Made by a program: the position numbers and the translations under genes. From Photobacterium frigidiphilum (GTDB taxonomy: Bacteria > Pseudomonadota > Gammaproteobacteria > Enterobacterales > Vibrionaceae), in assembly GCF_003025615.1 (NCBI RefSeq), contig NZ_PYMJ01000003.1, forward strand, positions 124,001-188,000: a stretch of 64,000 nt of DNA. The letters run 5' to 3'. Shown one piece after another: positions 18,839 through 27,763 of the stretch (the stretch's first letter is position 1; every line of letters begins with the position of its first letter). Below the pieces are notes generated by a model. The model saw only the letters and a program-made list of their open reading frames with translations. It made no database searches and was not told the DNA's origin.

Positions 18839-20257
18839 TTAGCTATAAAGGCTAGCGCCAATGGAAAGGATAATGCAGTTAAGAACGACAAAGAAAGCCA
18901 CCAGCGGGGCGATGAACTTCAGCCAGGTTACATAAGGAATACGGGCAATGGCTAGCCCGCCCATTAGTACGCCATAGGTTGGAGTAACAAATAGGACAGT
19001 GCCGATGCCACTCATAAACGCAGTAACGACTAATTCACGACCCGTATTGGCAAAGTCACTCAATGGCGCCAAGATTGGCATGCTCATTACTGCTAAGCCA
19101 GAAGTAGATGGAACGATGAAAGAGAGCAGCATTTCAATACCGTAGACGGTGTTGATAAACAGCACGGAACTTTTACCTGCAACAAGCCCTTCTGCGTAAT
19201 TAAGAATAGTATCGGTGATATTACCCGCTTCCATGACCACCACAATGCCACGAGCGACGCCAACAATTAATGCCACGCCAATGAGATCGGCAGCTCCAGC
19301 AACGAAAGAGTTGATTAGATCGTCTTCGCTAAGGCGGCCGACAATCCCGCACAAAATACCCATGAATATGAACAGTGTTGCCATTTCAGCCATCCACCAA
19401 CCGAGGCTGGAAACACCGTAGATCATGATGCTGAATGTCAGGATAAAGAGTACCAAAACCCCTTTTTGTGGGACGGTCAGTAGGGGAAGGTTATCGGTTG
19501 AATCTTTGCCTCCCAGAAAGTGTTTTTCATTATCGTCGCGTAGATGTGCCAATAAAGATGAATCAGGGTTATTTTGAATCTTTTTGGCGTAACGCATGAC
19601 GTAGCCAATGCCGACGACAAGTGCAATTGCGAGTATTGCAAAGCGAAGCTCGACACCACTTAGAAAATCCACGCTGGCAGCGTTTGAGGCGATAACGGTT
19701 CCAAATGGATTGATGGTTGAGCCTAAGGTGCCAATACCAGTTCCAACGAAGATAACGGCGACGGCAACCAAGGGGTCAAAGCGTGCGGTCATAAAAATGG
19801 GGATAAGCAGGCCATAGAAAGCAAGGGATTCTTCGGCCATCCCATATGATGTACCACCTAGAGCAAATAGGGTCATTAGGATAGGGATCATGTAAATCTC
19901 CTTGCCTTTCAAACGCACCATGATCCGAGCAATACCGGTATCAATCGCCCCTGTCTGGGTCACAATACCCAAAAAGCCACCCACCATCAGAATAAACAGG
20001 CTGACATCAATAGCACCAATCACACCGCTTATCGGATCATAAAAGCCGGAGATCGGCGCCATTAAGGTGTCAAAAAAGCCTTGTGGCGATGATTCAATGA
20101 CATGGTAAGAACCGGGTAATGGAACATCCCTGCCTAATTGTTCATTCATTTCGCGGGTGTATTTACCTGCGGGTAATAGGTACGTCAATGATGCAAAAAA
20201 CGCAATTAAAAGGAATAAGATCGTAAACGTATTAGGAAACTTTTTAATTTTTAGCAT
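18839..20257 (-). CDS. YfcC/DcuC-family membrane transporter
   Basis: A 472-aa inner-membrane carrier with about 12 hydrophobic segments and the family's repeated hairpin features (GTSYGMAEESLAFYGL about 134-149 and STSGLAVMSMPILAPL about 389-404, both with a central small/polar kink). The family (COG1288) contains arginine/ornithine antiporter-like and short-chain acid carriers; the substrate here is unknown. Its ATG overlaps the stop of the upstream racemase gene by 7 bp, so translation is probably coupled. That coupling suggests it moves the racemase substrate or product. Confidence 0.85.
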   Translation of the reverse strand: MLKIKKFPNTFTILFLLIAFFASLTYLLPAGKYTREMNEQLGRDVPLPGSYHVIESSPQGFFDTLMAPISGFYDPISGVIGAIDVSLFILMVGGFLGIVTQTGAIDTGIARIMVRLKGKEIYMIPILMTLFALGGTSYGMAEESLAFYGLLIPIFMTARFDPLVAVAVIFVGTGIGTLGSTINPFGTVIASNAASVDFLSGVELRFAILAIALVVGIGYVMRYAKKIQNNPDSSLLAHLRDDNEKHFLGGKDSTDNLPLLTVPQKGVLVLFILTFSIMIYGVSSLGWWMAEMATLFIFMGILCGIVGRLSEDDLINSFVAGAADLIGVALIVGVARGIVVVMEAGNITDTILNYAEGLVAGKSSVLFINTVYGIEMLLSFIVPSTSGLAVMSMPILAPLSDFANTGRELVVTAFMSGIGTVLFVTPTYGVLMGGLAIARIPYVTWLKFIAPLVAFFVVLNCIILSIGASLYS

Positions 20258-21345
20258 AGTAATTCCTTAACGGATTTAGAGGAGATAAAACGCTTTGTGA
20301 CGTATTCAGAGGTCATGCACTGTAAAACACCCCCATAAGAAAGCTCTAATTCAACAAGACTTCCGATGCTGTAGTCGATTTCGCTGTCATCAATATCGAG
20401 AATAAGGTGATCACTGCTACCACCAATAACAATGATGTTGCTGTCTTTTGGGGTAATTTGGTCGATATCGACATCTTGTTTGCCAATGGCACAAATAGCG
20501 CGCCTCCGTAGCCCTCGGTCAATAAATTCGGGTTTGTTACCGAAGGCATCTAGCGCTGTTGAATTTGAAGGAACCGACGGTTTAACTTTTATTTCGATGA
20601 TCTCAGCCGTGAGGTCAAACGTATCTCGGCTGGTATTGGGGATTCGTTCATCATTGAGGCCAATGCCCATTAAAACGGATGCGCCCAGTCTTAACTGGTT
20701 AATTCCTTGTGGAAGATTACCGTTAAGCATGAGCTGAAGACCGGCAGAACTTGCCCCTGATAGGTATTGCAACTTGATTTGATGCTCAGTTTCTATCTTC
20801 TTGGCGATGTTTATAAGCTGATTTTGATTTTCTGCGGTAGGTTCTACTCCGCCATAACAGGCGAGGTTTGTTCCAAGACCCACTAAATCAATCCCAGGAA
20901 GTGCGATTGCTTTGCGTGATAGTGCAAGCGTTTCTTCTTCGTAGAATGCGCCTTCGCGGAGATCACCCAAATCATGCATGATGATGACTTGGTGTGATTT
21001 GTGCTGTTTGATAGCTTCGTTAGAAAGGGCTTCTAAGGTGACGATTTCAGAGTTTAAGGATATATCGGCATAATGAACAACGTCATCAGCTTCACTGATA
21101 GCGGGTATTCGTAACAGCATTTTTTTTGCATCGAGATGGTGGAGTTTTATTAAATTCGCAATACGTGAATCTGCGAGTAAATAAATACCACCGTCTAGGA
21201 TAGCTTGACCGACTTCCGGATAGGCACAGGCGAGTTTTGTTACGCCAGCTGGTGTAATACCGTGACTTTGGCATGTCGTTACCAGATTTTTCGTGTTTTG
21301 GGTGATCGTATCTAAGTGGATATTAATACATGGATAAGCACTCAT
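20251..21345 (-). CDS. Ornithine/alanine racemase-family PLP enzyme
   Basis: A 364-aa PLP enzyme of the alanine-racemase N-terminal-barrel superfamily, nearest in character to ornithine racemase and YhfX (COG3457). The PLP lysine is Lys37 in GVTKLACAYPE. Other barrel markers are MHDLGDLREG, YLSGASSAGLQLML and INQLRLGASVLMG. No separate C-terminal alanine-racemase domain of the classical kind is obvious. It is first in a two-gene unit with the YfcC carrier (7-bp overlap). AAAGGT precedes the ATG. Substrate is unproven; ornithine or another basic amino acid is plausible given the neighbours. Confidence 0.85.
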   Translation of the reverse strand: MSAYPCINIHLDTITQNTKNLVTTCQSHGITPAGVTKLACAYPEVGQAILDGGIYLLADSRIANLIKLHHLDAKKMLLRIPAISEADDVVHYADISLNSEIVTLEALSNEAIKQHKSHQVIIMHDLGDLREGAFYEEETLALSRKAIALPGIDLVGLGTNLACYGGVEPTAENQNQLINIAKKIETEHQIKLQYLSGASSAGLQLMLNGNLPQGINQLRLGASVLMGIGLNDERIPNTSRDTFDLTAEIIEIKVKPSVPSNSTALDAFGNKPEFIDRGLRRRAICAIGKQDVDIDQITPKDSNIIVIGGSSDHLILDIDDSEIDYSIGSLVELELSYGGVLQCMTSEYVTKRFISSKSVKELLC

Positions 21346-21778
21346 ATATTTACCTTTAGGTAATATTGTTATTGATAAACATTGGGCGCTTTTTATATTT
21401 AAAGATAAATAGTGGCTTTAAGATGGATACATTGTGGAAAGTCGATGTAATAAAAAAGATGAAATAATATCCACGGGATAAATACCCAAGTTACCTTAAG
21501 ATGCTCGTTTCAGCGAGAATTTGTTGTGCTCTAGGCAAGGCGCTTATTTATAGACCTAGTCGTTCTACGTTGAAAATAAGTAACACCGCATAAAGCCCAG
21601 CAAAACTCGCCCTTCGGGAGTGATTCAGCGTATCTACTTCTGTGTCAAATGTGTTTGAAAGGGAATGCCATTCCTACACACATTTTCCTTGAATTAAATA
21701 CGCTGATATCACTCTGAATCCTGCATCTTTAGGTAGCTTGGGTATAGAACTAATTATCCCGTGTTAATTTTTATTTTA
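21346..21778. other. Gap holding a MITE-like repeat
   Basis: This 433-bp gap between the racemase and LysR genes holds the racemase promoter within roughly 135 bp and then the 264-bp repeat element at 21482-21745. No gene is supported. Confidence 0.7.
21482..21745. repeat. 264-bp MITE-like element with terminal inverted repeats
   Basis: The left end (ATACCCAAGTTACC followed by TTAAGATGC) and the inverted right end (ATACCCAAGCTACC followed by TAAAGATGC) match at 21 of 23 positions. Internal dyads are visible, such as CTCGCCCTTCGGGAG. There is no open reading frame, so any mobility would be non-autonomous. The same ends occur at 514-537, 5865-5877 and 48283-48297. I recall similar AT-rich palindromic repeats in other Vibrionaceae genomes but cannot verify this here. 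Confidence 0.8.
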
Positions 21779-22705
21779 TTATATTGATGCAGTCATTGAT
21801 GTGCTTTTATTTATGTGAACATTGGAGATTGCATGCATTAATTCAGTGGCGGCCAGCGATAACTCTTTTGAGTCAAGTGTCGTTAAATGAAATGCAGCAA
21901 GGTACTCGAGAGAAGTCGCATTAACTTTTACCATTTCGCCTCTTTGTTCCCAAATAGAAGCATAATGGTCGGGAAGGTAACCAACAAAGGTTCCAGACAA
22001 GATAAGGTGAGCTGTCGCTTCCATGTTGGTACTGCTTGCAAGGTGCATTAAATTTTTGGTATCGCTGAATGGTGTGATTTTATGCGATAAACCCCGATCA
22101 ACTATTGGGAATTTGAGAATATCTTTTGTGGTGATTTCGCCTGATATCGCTAATATTGGGTGCTCTGGCGCGCAGTATAGGCACTGCTTCTCTTCAAATA
22201 AATAGCGGTAGTTCAAGCCATCTTTTTGTACTTCAGATGAGGTGATCCCCAGCTCTACCTTTCCTTCTAGTAACATCATTTCAATTTGATAGGAGTTCCA
22301 AATATCCGTATCGATAGTGACCTTGGGGTAATTATTACAAAAATGCCTAATTCCTTGCTGAATTTTGCATTGCGGGTTGGTAGCAAGATTGTCGGTGAGT
22401 GCCAACCTGATGTGGCCATGAGAGACGTCTCTGATATTATCGAGTTGATTCTCAAAATGACTAATATCATCAAACAATGTTTGGCTAAGTTGGTAAACTT
22501 TATTACCGTCACTGGTTAAGCGAAACCCCCGTCGTCCACGATAACATAATGTCATTCCCAATCGAGTTTCAAGGTCATTCATTTTTGTACTAATTGTTGA
22601 TTGGTGCATATTTAGTTTAAATTGCGCTGCGGAAAAACCGCCAGAATCAACAATGGTTATAAATAAATGCAGTAATTTCAAATCAACGTCGTTTATTTTT
22701 CGCAT
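21779..22705 (-). CDS. LysR-family transcriptional regulator
   Basis: A 308-aa LysR-type regulator with the N-terminal winged helix (DLKLLHLFITIVDSGGFSAA about 7-26; STISTKMNDLETRLG about 35-49) and a periplasmic-binding-like effector domain. The ATG at 22705 places the helix-turn-helix at the usual distance from the N-terminus; a longer frame exists upstream but has no ribosome site. It lies upstream of, and in the same direction as, the racemase-YfcC pair, and is the obvious candidate regulator of that cluster and of the divergent decarboxylase/amidohydrolase genes. Confidence 0.87.
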   Translation of the reverse strand: MRKINDVDLKLLHLFITIVDSGGFSAAQFKLNMHQSTISTKMNDLETRLGMTLCYRGRRGFRLTSDGNKVYQLSQTLFDDISHFENQLDNIRDVSHGHIRLALTDNLATNPQCKIQQGIRHFCNNYPKVTIDTDIWNSYQIEMMLLEGKVELGITSSEVQKDGLNYRYLFEEKQCLYCAPEHPILAISGEITTKDILKFPIVDRGLSHKITPFSDTKNLMHLASSTNMEATAHLILSGTFVGYLPDHYASIWEQRGEMVKVNATSLEYLAAFHLTTLDSKELSLAATELMHAISNVHINKSTSMTASI

Positions 22706-22854
22706 CTCTTTTACTCTATATTTTTTTATAGATAATATTGCATTGATGATTTTAATAATGAGATGCATCGCGGTTTTGTTGCAAAGTTATTCGAAATATA
22801 AACACACTGATTTTACAACGATGAACGTAAAGCGATTGTGCGGAGGGATCCGCC

Positions 22855-23574
22855 TTATTTGCAAAAATCTGGTACCTTCCACCAAATGTTGATCAATGCC
22901 AAACCGCTCATCGTCACAAGTGATGCTACTTCTATTGTTCCTGCACCAACAATCATATAAACAAAGACAGTTGAGTATTTTGCAAGCCACCAACTGGCAA
23001 TGTCTAGCCATAGTGCAATCCAACTTATTGAAATTAAAGTTACTTTGATATATGGATTATAAGTGCTGCATGAGAAGGTCAGGCTGGTCGCGATTAATAA
23101 CAATGCAATGCCAAAAAGATGGATATGAGCGGTTTTTGCCATCGATTGCCAAGAGTAACCCGCTTGAGTGAACCTGCTTACATCATCATAATTACTAAAG
23201 GGTATAGAGTTGATAGCCTTAGATTTCGTTGATGTTCGACTATGGCAGCTTTGGCAATCTTGTTTAATAATTGTCATTACCTCTTGTTGAAATTGCTCGT
23301 CATCCATTGCCCCTTTTTTTATCCAATCTTCAACGATTAAAATATCGTCATCATCAGCAACATATTCATACATTGACGTTTTCATTGACCCTACAAGTTG
23401 TGCCTCACTGTACTTGGCGCTCATTTTCTCGATGCTTGGCAGATTAAATCCTGTCTCGTTCGACGAATAGACAAGACCAATTAATGTTGCTGCTGATAAG
23501 CAACCAAATAGCATGGTGATCAGAAAACCAGATAGCGCAAGTTTGGATGAAAAGTGTAGGTTATGTAATCGCAT
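22855..23574 (-). CDS. Membrane protein with a CxxCH heme site
   Basis: A 239-aa protein not matched to a named family. One N-terminal membrane segment (about 11-36) is followed by an exported stretch with the c-heme motif CQSCH (107-111), then four hydrophobic segments (about 150-232). Several membrane histidines (for example TAHIHLFG) could face a second cofactor. The ATG at 23574 has AGAGGA 7 nt upstream. It is directly downstream of the heme-domain gene at 23705-24778 on the same strand, so the two may form a membrane-anchored electron-transfer pair. That is inference. Confidence 0.65.
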   Translation of the reverse strand: MRLHNLHFSSKLALSGFLITMLFGCLSAATLIGLVYSSNETGFNLPSIEKMSAKYSEAQLVGSMKTSMYEYVADDDDILIVEDWIKKGAMDDEQFQQEVMTIIKQDCQSCHSRTSTKSKAINSIPFSNYDDVSRFTQAGYSWQSMAKTAHIHLFGIALLLIATSLTFSCSTYNPYIKVTLISISWIALWLDIASWWLAKYSTVFVYMIVGAGTIEVASLVTMSGLALINIWWKVPDFCK

Positions 23575-23704
23575 GCGTTTTCCTCTAATCAATATCAAGG
23601 ATTGAACACTCTGGACATAAGGTTTCAATTAATCAGATAAATTAATGGTGCTACTTCAAAAGAAGCACCAATACAGTATCAACTGGCGATGCTTAATTAA
23701 TGTG

Positions 23705-24778
23705 TTATTTGAAGTTAAGCTTTAACGCACCTTCATGATAAATATGATTGATTTGGGAATTATCAAACACAGAAACACCGAAGTAATACGTTTTACTCAA
23801 ATCTGAAAATTGCACATCTTCAACCGCAGCATTTTCACCAGTGGTGACTAATTTACGCTGGAACTCAAGCGTCCATTTACCATCAGCCCAAACGGCTTTA
23901 GATGAGATATCGCCTCTGGATCCGGTAAACGGGGAAACGACGATGCCAGGCAGTTTATCTCCGGGCTTATAGGTATCGATAAAGGGCGCTTTATCGATGT
24001 CTTGAATGGCATAATTATCATCAAGATTCATTACTAAGCCACCGTATGCAGGTTCGCTCTTATCTTCATTGATATTATTTTGGTATCCGCCGCCTGTTTT
24101 TGAGTCGCCTTTTCGGCCCCAGTTACTATTTGCTGCGGGATCTTTAGTCGCATCGACAAACTGGTCATCAAACTGATCTGTGAGCCCAGTACGTACACCT
24201 TTCCAGTGCCACATATCAATGGTTTCACCGTCTTTTCTGGTATATTTACGCCCTGCAGATTTCTGTTCAATGCCTGCAACTTTTCCCTCTTCATCTGCTA
24301 AATGACAGGCAATGTCACAGCCTTTTTTTGAAAAGCCTTTGGCATTAATCGCCCAGAAGATGCTTGCTTTATCTTCGTAATAGGTATTTTCATGGCCCGT
24401 TTGATCGAGATTCTTTTGTTGCTTCCATGAATCATCATCTTGCTTAACCCACGGGAAACGATTAACGCTTTTTGTTGGGTCATCCCATTGTACAAAAAAG
24501 TAAATATTCTGATCGTCATGAAGGGATTTGATGGAATATTGTGTTTTAAGCATGCCTTCATATTGATCGGGTTTATAAGGCATATAGTCTAACACCATGG
24601 TTAAAGGCTTTGCTTTTTCCCACTTTTTTTCGGGCTGACCATCTAACGTAATCGTTTGTGTTGTTTTGTAACTGATCAGCGTGTCATTTTCTGACGCTAT
24701 GCTCGGTTGTATGAATCCAAGGTATAAAGTAGAACTTGCTATACAAACACTAACTGCACGGCTAACTAAAACATTCAC
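23705..24778 (-). CDS. Secreted ethylbenzene-dehydrogenase-like heme-binding protein
   Basis: A 357-aa protein with an N-terminal signal peptide (about 1-29, ending PSIAS) and a beta-rich body resembling the heme-binding gamma subunit family of ethylbenzene dehydrogenase and related periplasmic cytochromes. It contains C154-DIA-C158-H159, a CxxxCH variant of the c-heme motif, and a tryptophan-rich GETIDMWHWKGVR segment typical of the family. Start: a GTG at 24778 with GAGG 9 nt upstream gives a clean signal peptide, whereas the upstream ATG would add a non-signal extension. The CxxCH membrane protein follows 130 bp downstream. Confidence 0.75.
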   Translation of the reverse strand: MNVLVSRAVSVCIASSTLYLGFIQPSIASENDTLISYKTTQTITLDGQPEKKWEKAKPLTMVLDYMPYKPDQYEGMLKTQYSIKSLHDDQNIYFFVQWDDPTKSVNRFPWVKQDDDSWKQQKNLDQTGHENTYYEDKASIFWAINAKGFSKKGCDIACHLADEEGKVAGIEQKSAGRKYTRKDGETIDMWHWKGVRTGLTDQFDDQFVDATKDPAANSNWGRKGDSKTGGGYQNNINEDKSEPAYGGLVMNLDDNYAIQDIDKAPFIDTYKPGDKLPGIVVSPFTGSRGDISSKAVWADGKWTLEFQRKLVTTGENAAVEDVQFSDLSKTYYFGVSVFDNSQINHIYHEGALKLNFK

Positions 24779-24951
24779 AGAAAATACCTCGATTTTTATA
24801 TTGAACGAGAGAACGAACACCTGCGTACTGAGTCGCTCAATACCTAGAGTTACTAAGTGCTAAGGTGGCGTATTGTCATTAAATATAGTTGCCTTCAACA
24901 TAAACCCGTAGGTCAAACCCAAAATACACGCAAAATAATAACGGTTAATGT

Positions 24952-24980
24952 AAAAAAGGGTCCCCGTTTGGAGACCCCTT
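24952..24980 (-). terminator. Terminator of katA
   Basis: On the minus strand GGGTCTCC (24970-24977) pairs with GGGGACCC (24958-24965) across a 4-nt loop with one G-T pair, followed by six T (24952-24957). Placed 56 bp after the katA stop. Confidence 0.9.
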
Positions 24981-25035
24981 GTGTTTTCATTTATTCGTAA
25001 TAAAGGATTGTTATGTGAACATTGGTTTATGCTGC

Positions 25036-26481
25036 TTAACCAATTGAAACACCTAAACCTTCCGCTAATGCTTTACCTAATGATTTATCAGCTTGATAGA
25101 AGTGATAGATTTGATTGCGTTTAATCTGCTCACAATCCACCTCACTTAACGAGGCTATCAAATTTTGGATAAAGCGTTGTTGTTGCTCTGCGTCCATGAT
25201 GCGATATAGATTACCCGGTTGGGTGTAGTAATCTTCATCATATTTACGGAAATCATAATGCAATGCCGCTTTTTCAAGTGCTAGCGCAGGCTCTTGTTCG
25301 TGTGTTGGTACATAAGCGTTGTAATGGTTTGGCGCGTAGTTAGGTTCTTTACCGCCATTATCATCGCCACGCATTGAGCCGTCGCGGTGTGTTGTGTGTA
25401 CAGGGCTTTTAGGTTTATTAACAGGTAGTTGACCATGGTTAACACCTAAACGATAGCGCTGCGTATCACCGTAAGAGAACAAGCGACCCTGTAACATGCG
25501 GTCTGGTGAGAAACCGATACCAGACACAATATTTGCTGGGGTAAATGCTGCTTGTTCTACCTCTGCAAAATAGTTCTCTGGGTTACGGTTTAGCTCTAAT
25601 ACACCTACATCGATAAGTGGAAATTCACCATGAGGCCATACTTTTGTTAAGTCGAACGGATGGAAAGAGACTTCTTGTGCTTGTTGCTCTGTCATTATCT
25701 GCACTTTTACATCCCAACGTGGGAAGTTGCCTTCTTCAATATTCATAAAGAGGTCAACTTGTGAAGATTCACGACTTTTACCAACAACATTCACAGCTTC
25801 TTCATCGGTATAATGCTTATGACCTTGCTGCGTTTTGAAATGGAACTTAACCCAAGAACGCTCATTATTGCTGTTGATGAAGCTGTATGTATGGCTACCG
25901 TAACCGTTTATGTGGCGGTAATCAGTAGGAATACCACGGTCACTGAATAGAATAGTTACTTGGTGCAGTGATTCAGGGTGACGCGACCAGAAATCCCATG
26001 CCGCCGTTGCACTACGTAGGTTGGTGATAGGGTTGCGCTTTTGGGTGTGAATGAAATCAGGGAATTTCAATGGATCGCGGATAAAGAACACTGGAGTATT
26101 ATTACCGACTAAATCCCAATTGCCTTCATCGGTGTAGAATTTTAGGGCGAAACCGCGAACATCACGTTCAGCATCCGCTGCGCCTTTTTCACCAGCGACA
26201 GTAGAGAAACGTAGCAGTACGTCAGTTTCTTTGCCTACTTTAGAGAATAGATTTGCTTTGGTTAGCGCTGAGATATCGTGAGTGACTGTAAATGTACCGA
26301 ACGCCGCAGAACCTTTTGCATGTACAACACGCTCTGGAATACGCTCACGATCGAAATGCGCCAGCTTTTCAAGTAACCATGTATCTTGAAGTAAAATAGG
26401 ACCGCTAGGACCTGCCGTTAAGCTATTATCGTTATCAACAACAGGTGTACCATTTGCTTGTGTTAAGGTTGATTTAGTCAT
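25036..26481 (-). CDS. katA: Monofunctional heme catalase
   Basis: Decomposes hydrogen peroxide to water and oxygen in the cytoplasm. The 481-aa length fits small-subunit clade 3 catalases. Visible sites are the distal histidine in [14 protein letters not shown] (about 54), the asparagine in [12 protein letters not shown] (about 127), and the proximal heme tyrosine in [14 protein letters not shown] (about 337). No signal peptide is seen. GGAG precedes the ATG. It is monocistronic with a terminator close behind, and an OxyR-like half operator lies upstream. Confidence 0.96.
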   Translation of the reverse strand: MTKSTLTQANGTPVVDNDNSLTAGPSGPILLQDTWLLEKLAHFDRERIPERVVHAKGSAAFGTFTVTHDISALTKANLFSKVGKETDVLLRFSTVAGEKGAADAERDVRGFALKFYTDEGNWDLVGNNTPVFFIRDPLKFPDFIHTQKRNPITNLRSATAAWDFWSRHPESLHQVTILFSDRGIPTDYRHINGYGSHTYSFINSNNERSWVKFHFKTQQGHKHYTDEEAVNVVGKSRESSQVDLFMNIEEGNFPRWDVKVQIMTEQQAQEVSFHPFDLTKVWPHGEFPLIDVGVLELNRNPENYFAEVEQAAFTPANIVSGIGFSPDRMLQGRLFSYGDTQRYRLGVNHGQLPVNKPKSPVHTTHRDGSMRGDDNGGKEPNYAPNHYNAYVPTHEQEPALALEKAALHYDFRKYDEDYYTQPGNLYRIMDAEQQQRFIQNLIASLSEVDCEQIKRNQIYHFYQADKSLGKALAEGLGVSIG

Positions 26482-26541
26482 GTCACTTACTCCACAATTT
26501 TGCTGTGAAATAATAATAGGGTTGTTACCGTGATAAGTACA

Positions 26542-26578
26542 AACGATAGAATTTATCGTTATGATAGGTATTATCTAT
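26542..26578. promoter_or_regulatory. OxyR-like site upstream of katA
   Basis: ATAG-N7-CTAT at 26564-26578 fits one half of the OxyR consensus. It is preceded by a separate 7-bp dyad AACGATA-N5-TATCGTT (26542-26560). The full four-element OxyR spacing is not met. The location, 60-100 bp before katA, is suitable for peroxide control. Confidence 0.4.
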
Positions 26579-26839
26579 TGTTATAGGTGTCGGTACTTTA
26601 TTCTAAATATTGCCACTTTTTTCGTGGTGTTTTCTGGCTTGTTGTATGTGTTTATCGCCAATTGAAACATGATTTTTTTGATGTTTATTGTCTTGTTTTT
26701 TACGTCATGTATCGCTCTGTTACAAATTCTTACAAATATCGCATTGCGCGAATTAAGGCGTAATGGCTAACTACGGCCTCATTCTAACAAGAGGCACCAA
26801 AGACATATGGACGACCCCTCAAGTCGCTCAACCCCTACT

Positions 26840-26859
26840 TACTCCGTCACTCAGGAGTA
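26840..26859 (+). promoter_or_regulatory. Hairpin sequestering the terC ribosome site
   Basis: TACTCC (26840-26845) pairs with GGAGTA (26854-26859) across 8 nt. The GGAG is the only good ribosome site for the ATG at 26866. Translation would therefore depend on opening this stem. TerC-type genes such as E. coli alx are known for leader-RNA control, but the yybP-ykoY riboswitch consensus was not recognised here. Confidence 0.4.
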
Positions 26860-26865
26860 TGCAAC

Positions 26866-27633
26866 ATGCTAGAACTTTTCCTTCAACCTGAAGCATTAAT
26901 TATCTTTGCGACCCTATTTGCCCTTGAAGTGGTATTGGGTGTTGATAACGTTGTTTTCATTTCTGTACTGTGTGAACGTTTACCTGAACATCAGCGTAAA
27001 ATGGCGCGAAACCTTGGTATCGCACTGGCTGTTATTGCGCGTATTGGTCTTGTTTTCTCGATAAGCTGGGTAATGTCATTAACAGCACCATTAGTGACCT
27101 TGATGAACTACGCCTTTACTGGTCGTGATTTAATAATGATTGCGGGTGGTGGATTCTTATTAGCGAAAAGCTTAAAAGAGTTATGGATGTGGTTAACACA
27201 TGATGAACACCATAACGCAAGCACAGTAAGAGCAGGTATTGCACTTGTGTTGCTGCAGATTGTTGCGGTCGATGCTGTATTTTCTATGGACTCCGTTATT
27301 ACTGCTGTAGGTATGACAGATGAAGTACCGTTAATGGTTGCTGCTATTCTCGCTTCGGCGTGTGTAATGGTGATGTGTGCAGAGAAAATCAACGATTGCG
27401 TAATGCGTTACCCTGGATTTAAAACGCTAGCATTATTATTCTTAGTGCTATTGGGTGGCTTGTTGATGGCAGAAGGTTTCGCTATACATGTGAACAAAGG
27501 GTATGTCTATTTTGCGATGGCATTTGGTTTGGTAATGGAAGGTTGCCACATCTTGCTAAAGAAAAAAAACAAACCGTTAATTAAACGTGTTTATCCAAAG
27601 CGTGTCGGTTGGGCAATTAAAGCCGCAAACTAA
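26866..27633 (+). CDS. TerC-family integral membrane protein
   Basis: A 255-aa inner-membrane protein with about seven hydrophobic helices and the two conserved TerC motifs: EVVLGVDNVVFISVL (about 21-35) and VAVDAVFSMDSVITAVGMT (about 129-147), whose acidic residues lie in the membrane. TerC proteins are linked to tellurite resistance and, in better studied members, to Mn2+ export supporting secreted enzymes. The specific role here is unknown. It is monocistronic, with a strong terminator after it, and its ribosome site is inside a leader hairpin. Confidence 0.9.
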   Translation: MLELFLQPEALIIFATLFALEVVLGVDNVVFISVLCERLPEHQRKMARNLGIALAVIARIGLVFSISWVMSLTAPLVTLMNYAFTGRDLIMIAGGGFLLAKSLKELWMWLTHDEHHNASTVRAGIALVLLQIVAVDAVFSMDSVITAVGMTDEVPLMVAAILASACVMVMCAEKINDCVMRYPGFKTLALLFLVLLGGLLMAEGFAIHVNKGYVYFAMAFGLVMEGCHILLKKKNKPLIKRVYPKRVGWAIKAAN

Positions 27634-27660
27634 TCGTAACTTTTGTGTAGTATCGTTAAT

Positions 27661-27688
27661 AAGGCAGAGCATTGGCTCTGCCTTTTTT
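27661..27688 (+). terminator. Terminator after terC
   Basis: A perfect 10-bp stem AAGGCAGAGC/GCTCTGCCTT (27661-27670 and 27675-27684) with loop ATTG runs into six T. Confidence 0.93.
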
Positions 27689-27763
27689 ATAGGTTTTATT
27701 CTTATACATAATTGATACTATGCCAGTAAGCCGTTTAAACATATTCGCATTAAGGATAGCCTC

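Larger units (their letters stand above)
26482..26865. other. Divergent katA/terC promoter region
   Basis: This 384-bp gap carries the divergent promoters. The left part has the katA operator-like dyads (26542-26578). The right part is a leader of terC ending in a hairpin that contains the ribosome site (26840-26859). No gene is supported. Confidence 0.6.

Noticed and set aside
26740..26865. yybP-ykoY Mn2+ riboswitch before terC
   Set aside because: The conserved internal loop sequences of that class were not found; only a ribosome-site hairpin is supported.
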